Below, piece after piece: positions 13,893-16,825 of a stretch of 16,825 nt of DNA. A program made the translations under genes and the position numbers. Position 1 is the first letter of the stretch, and each line of letters opens with the position of its first letter. Below the pieces are notes generated by a model. That model made no database searches. It worked only from the letters and a program-made list of their open reading frames with translations, and was not told the origin of the DNA. The DNA lies in the NCBI GenBank assembly GCA_964633445.1, contig CAZWFW010000023.1, positions 1 to 16,825 on the forward strand, given 5' to 3'. This stretch comes from CAZWFW01 sp964633445. GTDB taxonomy: Archaea > Undinarchaeota > CAZWFW01.

Positions 13893-14129
13893 ATGAGGAA
13901 AGCGGTAATAAAATTAACCTTTAATAACGAGAAGATAGCTAGAGTTGTGTATAACGCAATTTCTCATGAGGAAATTAGAGACTTTAGTAGGATTAAAGTA
14001 AATTTGAGAAGAAAGTCCAACATTTTAACTATAAGGATCGATGCCAGAGACACTACAGCATTGAGAGCGTCATTCAACTCATATATGCGATGGATAAAGG
14101 TTTGTTTATCTGCTATTAATTTTAAATAA
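13893..14129 (+). CDS. pcc1: KEOPS complex subunit Pcc1
   Basis: The 78-residue protein belongs to the CTAG/Pcc1 family. Pcc1 dimerises and anchors Kae1 in the KEOPS complex, which makes the universal t6A modification at position 37 of ANN-decoding tRNAs. The C-terminal signature DTTALRASFNSYMRWI (53-68) is the family hallmark. The N-terminal half is the usual beta-alpha-beta core (KAVIKLTF, then a helix ending in SHEEI). It begins four bases after rpoP and is the last gene of the operon; a hairpin overlaps its stop codon. Kae1, Bud32 and Cgi121 are not in the window. Confidence 0.9.
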   Translation: MRKAVIKLTFNNEKIARVVYNAISHEEIRDFSRIKVNLRRKSNILTIRIDARDTTALRASFNSYMRWIKVCLSAINFK

Positions 14130-14151
14130 CAATATGATCGGAGTGTTATTT
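14124..14151. terminator. Hairpin between convergent pcc1 and surface-protein genes
   Basis: AAATAACA (14124-14131) and TGTTATTT (14144-14151) form a perfect 8-bp stem with a 12-base loop. The left arm includes the pcc1 stop codon. It lies between convergent transcripts, so it could act from both sides, but the stem is AT-rich and would be weak at high temperature. Confidence 0.4.
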
Positions 14152-14177
14152 CCATTAAAAATAAAAATAAAGAAAGA

Positions 14178-14402
14178 TCATAAAAATGGTGAGGATTCAG
14201 GAAATTCTGGAAGCTCCTCCTGAACATTAAAAGTTGGAGGTACTGGTATTATTTGTGGATGCGGCTCAGTAGTAACATTAGTTTCTGGAACCTCGCCCCC
14301 TGGTCCACCTGGTACTTGTGGAGTTTCAGGTTTTCTTAAAACTACTACAGCAAGCACTGCTATAATTACTATTATTATAGCTAAAACTATTTTAGCGTTC
14401 AT
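14178..14402 (-). CDS. Small membrane-anchored proline-rich protein
   Basis: I do not recognise a family. The 74-residue protein has one strong hydrophobic helix at the N-terminus (about 4-22, KIVLAIIIVIIAVLAVVV), then a Pro/Gly/Glu-rich tail (PETPQVPGGPGGEVPE) with an N-glycosylation sequon NVT and no cysteines, ending SSPFL. It looks like an anchor with an extended stalk outside the membrane, although R23-K24 after the helix leave orientation ambiguous. I start at the ATG at 14402: GGAGGT lies 7 bases before it, and the ATGA overlaps the stop of the upstream 613-residue gene, so the two are translationally coupled. An in-frame ATG at 14420 would lie upstream of that ribosome site. A likely role is anchoring or partnering the secreted protein; this is inference. 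Confidence 0.7.
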   Translation of the reverse strand: MNAKIVLAIIIVIIAVLAVVVLRKPETPQVPGGPGGEVPETNVTTEPHPQIIPVPPTFNVQEELPEFPESSPFL

Positions 14403-16240
14403 GGACCATACCTCCCGCATTCAAATTCCTCATCTTTCTTAACGCAGATGTACTCTGCAACTCCTATATTACCATACTTATCAACAGCTGAAAATTTTAG
14501 GCCATACTTGGAATCATCCTGTAATTTCGCTCTACACTCATAATTTCCTAAACCCAAAAGTTCTCTGCAATTCATTGGTATGCTCGTAAGATTCACGTTT
14601 TCTCCCTTATAAGCTAGCATTACATAACTGTTAACATCTGGATAAGGTAGCCTCATCAGATTCTTATCATAAACGTTTACCACTGCCGTATTGGTTTTAT
14701 CCCCTATTTCTATCCTTAGACCTTCAAAATCTGGCTCATCTGTATCTACACTTCCCTTCTCTGCAATAACAATAGGTTTTACTTTAACTGCGCAGACACC
14801 ATACTCGAGTTTTGATACCCAAGGCACACCGCATGCCACAAGATATACTCCCGTTCTATTTTCTGTGGATTCTCTGTTAATATTAAACTCTAACTTTGCG
14901 CAGTAATCTTCTTTATCCTCCATTTCAATCTCACTACAGTTCATTGCTTTGATCTCTTGCGAAACTTTTTTTACAGCCTTTCCTTTAGAGTTGAACACAA
15001 CACACATTGCTGTATGATTCATCTTTGAAGGTATCTTCCATAACTCGTACTTTACAGATATATCTTCCTCGCCCTCAACATAAACATCTTTGTCTGTCAC
15101 TATAGACGCTTCTATTTCAGCTCCCTCTGGGCACTTTTCTTTGGATGTTACATAAAGCCATGCTATAGATAATGCATAGAATTGTCCCCTCTCTGATTCC
15201 AGCCAGCAACCTATTGGGTATAAACCGTCTCTGAAGGTTCCTTGATCCTTACCAAAATCTCTTGGAAACTCCAATCCTAGCACTAGAGAGCACTTCCCTT
15301 CCTCACACTCTACATCATAACCTGCAGTCCCCGGATGTTCATGGAGTCCCTCAGTGACATTGAGTATGTACTTCCCACTGATGATAACTTTTTTTGTTGC
15401 TATATCTCTGAATCCGCATTTAACATAAATTTGCTTTTCTTCTTCTAAACCATCTAACATGTATACTGCCAGAACGGAGTCTATGTATCCGTTTCTATTT
15501 CTTGTTATGTAGGTTGGCCATAGGTATAATTTAGACGTATTTACTGTTGTTAAGACGCTTTCTGATACCTCAACAGGAGATCCTTGCAAAACGCATTTTG
15601 ATTGATTCCTAAATAATACTATATAAGCTCTACCTGGTCTAAGTAGGTTGTTGTCAATGATATGTTTACCTGATATAAAACTGTGAAGACGTGTACTAAC
15701 ATTACCCTCGCAGGACCCTATAACGCTTGTGAACCAAACCCCTCCCAATGTTGTATATTTGTTATCTCTTATCCCCTCGACCCATGGGGCTCCGATTATT
15801 GTGTAGTTTTTGTAAATTGGTTCAATTGACAGAGGATTATCGGTGTCTATTCTGAAGGGTACTCCTTCAAATTTTATGTAGCAGTCCCCCTTCGAAGCTA
15901 GATAGATAAAGTATCCTTTTCCAGCTTCTAACCTCACAGCATTATTGATGACATCTGTAATATTTATGATCTTCCATGCCCTTCCTTCTTTATCTTCAAT
16001 ACAATTACTTAAACCTTCACAAGACTTCACTAACTCAAATATGTATCCTGAAGTATATGCAAATTGGTGGGGTTTGCATGTAGCTTCTATTACACTAGCA
16101 CCCTGCAGCGGGACTGAAACCAGGTTCCATCCCGGATAAAGGTACAAGGTAAATTCCTCTTTAGACACTTGCGCCGTTCCCAAGGTTATTAAACAGATCG
16201 AAATCCCTAGAAATAGAGGAATAAACAGTTTCCTTTTCAT
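14399..16240 (-). CDS. Secreted cysteine-rich surface protein with duplicated GWNLVSVP-type domain
   Basis: This 613-residue protein starts with a signal peptide (KRK, then hydrophobic FIPLFLGISICLITLG, cleavage probably near residues 22-24). The mature part has 20 cysteines and 10 N-glycosylation sequons, pointing to a disulfide-bonded glycoprotein outside the cell. The first third is duplicated: GWNLVSVPLQG (37-47), SCEG (73-76), AGKGYFIYL (106-114) and C120 correspond to TIIGAPWVEG (147-156), SCEG (177-180), PGRAYIVLF (202-210) and C216. GWNL(V/I)S(V/L)P modules occur in many prokaryotic surface proteins. A stretch near DVYVEGEEDISVKYELWKI resembles an Ig-like strand pattern. There is no C-terminal membrane helix or sorting motif, so attachment may depend on the coupled small protein. 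Function unknown. Confidence 0.85.
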   Translation of the reverse strand: MKRKLFIPLFLGISICLITLGTAQVSKEEFTLYLYPGWNLVSVPLQGASVIEATCKPHQFAYTSGYIFELVKSCEGLSNCIEDKEGRAWKIINITDVINNAVRLEAGKGYFIYLASKGDCYIKFEGVPFRIDTDNPLSIEPIYKNYTIIGAPWVEGIRDNKYTTLGGVWFTSVIGSCEGNVSTRLHSFISGKHIIDNNLLRPGRAYIVLFRNQSKCVLQGSPVEVSESVLTTVNTSKLYLWPTYITRNRNGYIDSVLAVYMLDGLEEEKQIYVKCGFRDIATKKVIISGKYILNVTEGLHEHPGTAGYDVECEEGKCSLVLGLEFPRDFGKDQGTFRDGLYPIGCWLESERGQFYALSIAWLYVTSKEKCPEGAEIEASIVTDKDVYVEGEEDISVKYELWKIPSKMNHTAMCVVFNSKGKAVKKVSQEIKAMNCSEIEMEDKEDYCAKLEFNINRESTENRTGVYLVACGVPWVSKLEYGVCAVKVKPIVIAEKGSVDTDEPDFEGLRIEIGDKTNTAVVNVYDKNLMRLPYPDVNSYVMLAYKGENVNLTSIPMNCRELLGLGNYECRAKLQDDSKYGLKFSAVDKYGNIGVAEYICVKKDEEFECGRYGP

Positions 16241-16395
16241 AATTTTTCCTTGGATTTAATAATTTAAAAATATTTGCAACATATGACTATTATGCTAAAT
16301 ACAGTAAAAGAATTCTATAAATTATCACTATCGAAAGTGAAAAAGTTGGTGAAATGAAATCTCCCAAATAATTTGGCAATATCTGAAGAACTAAA

Positions 16396-16825
16396 TTAAA
16401 AAGCATTCTGCAAACTTAGTCCGAATTTTCTTAGAAATCTTTTCAATTTCTTTTCGCTCTTAGCTATTTTCATCAATTTTTTAGTTTGGTTATAATATTG
16501 CAGGAGTTCCTTAACATCTTTAACAGTTGTGCCAGACCCCTTAGCGATTCTTTGCATTCTTTTGTAATCTATTATCTCAGGATTCTCTAACTCAACTCTG
16601 CGCATGGAATCCATTATATATTTGAATTTTTTTAATTTCTCCTCACCAACCCTTACAGCCTCATCAGGCAAATTCACCAAACCCATCATCTGCATAACTT
16701 GCTTTAAAGGCCCAAGTTTTTGCATTACCTGCAGTTGCCTGTAAAATGTCTTTAAGGTAAACTTCTCCTTCCAAATTTCTTCTTCGGAAATATCCTTCTC
16801 AAGTTCTTTAACTTTCCTGAGTAGC
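16396..16825 (-). CDS. srp54: Signal recognition particle subunit SRP54, C-terminal part
   Basis: Only the C-terminal M domain is in the window; the frame is open to the right edge with no stop, and the NG GTPase domain would lie beyond it. The visible part reads EEEIWKEKFTLKTFYRQLQ, then MQKLGPLKQVMQMMG, DYKRMQRIAKGSGTT and a basic end KKLKRFLRKFGL. The RMQRIAKGSGTT segment is the SRP RNA-binding helix-turn-helix signature of SRP54/Ffh, and the methionines around QVMQMMG line the signal-sequence groove. SRP54 with 7S RNA targets nascent membrane and secreted proteins to the SecYEG translocon. It is transcribed in the same direction as the secreted-protein genes, 155 bases upstream of them. 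Confidence 0.95.
   Translation of the reverse strand, partial: LLRKVKELEKDISEEEIWKEKFTLKTFYRQLQVMQKLGPLKQVMQMMGLVNLPDEAVRVGEEKLKKFKYIMDSMRRVELENPEIIDYKRMQRIAKGSGTTVKDVKELLQYYNQTKKLMKIAKSEKKLKRFLRKFGLSLQNAF

Noticed and set aside
1..16825. CRISPR array, insertion sequence or phage genes
   Set aside because: No regularly spaced repeats, transposase, integrase or terminal inverted repeats were seen in the window.

Overview
The window is from an archaeon, very probably a thermophile. It carries a thermosome, a 20S proteasome alpha subunit, the archaeal exosome (Rrp4, Rrp41, Rrp42), SBDS, RNase P Pop5, ribosomal protein L37Ae, RNA polymerase subunit Rpo12, the KEOPS subunit Pcc1 and SRP54. The DNA is AT-rich but the tRNA stems are GC-rich, Arg codons are mostly AGA/AGG, and there are three box C/D methylation-guide RNAs, all common in hyperthermophiles. 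Gene content is compatible with Archaeoglobi or another euryarchaeal or deep lineage; I cannot place it more precisely.

Layout. 1-42 is the 3' half of a tRNA-Pro(TGG). 43-412 holds an open but apparently decayed minus-strand frame. Endonuclease V (minus) and feoA-feoB (plus) diverge from a shared control region with DtxR-like operator candidates. The thermosome gene (plus) follows a 26-bp perfect palindrome next to its TATA box. A small unknown gene (minus), a box C/D sRNA (plus) and an iron-sulfur L-serine dehydratase (minus) come next. The dehydratase diverges from a GlmU-like sugar-phosphate nucleotidylyltransferase/acetyltransferase, which is followed by quinolinate synthase. Two tandem C/D sRNAs lie between nadA and the large operon.

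The operon at 9411-14129 is rnp2-psmA-sdo1-rrp4-rrp41-rrp42-rpl37Ae-rpoP-pcc1. Its genes mostly overlap or abut and several have strong Shine-Dalgarno sites. It joins RNA processing and decay (RNase P, exosome), ribosome maturation (SBDS, L37Ae), transcription (Rpo12), tRNA modification (Pcc1) and protein turnover (proteasome), a well-known archaeal linkage. The one break is a 172-nt gap before rrp41 that contains a TATA-like site.

On the opposite strand, 14178-16240 encodes a secreted cysteine-rich, sequon-rich protein translationally coupled to a tiny membrane-anchored proline-rich protein; this lineage-specific pair is the least explained part of the window. The right edge holds the C-terminal M domain of SRP54.

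The observations most worth following are the three C/D sRNAs with identical 12/3/12 geometry, the element shared by the thermosome and nadA promoters, the DtxR-like control region of feoAB, the coupled surface-protein pair, and the broken frame beside the tRNA.
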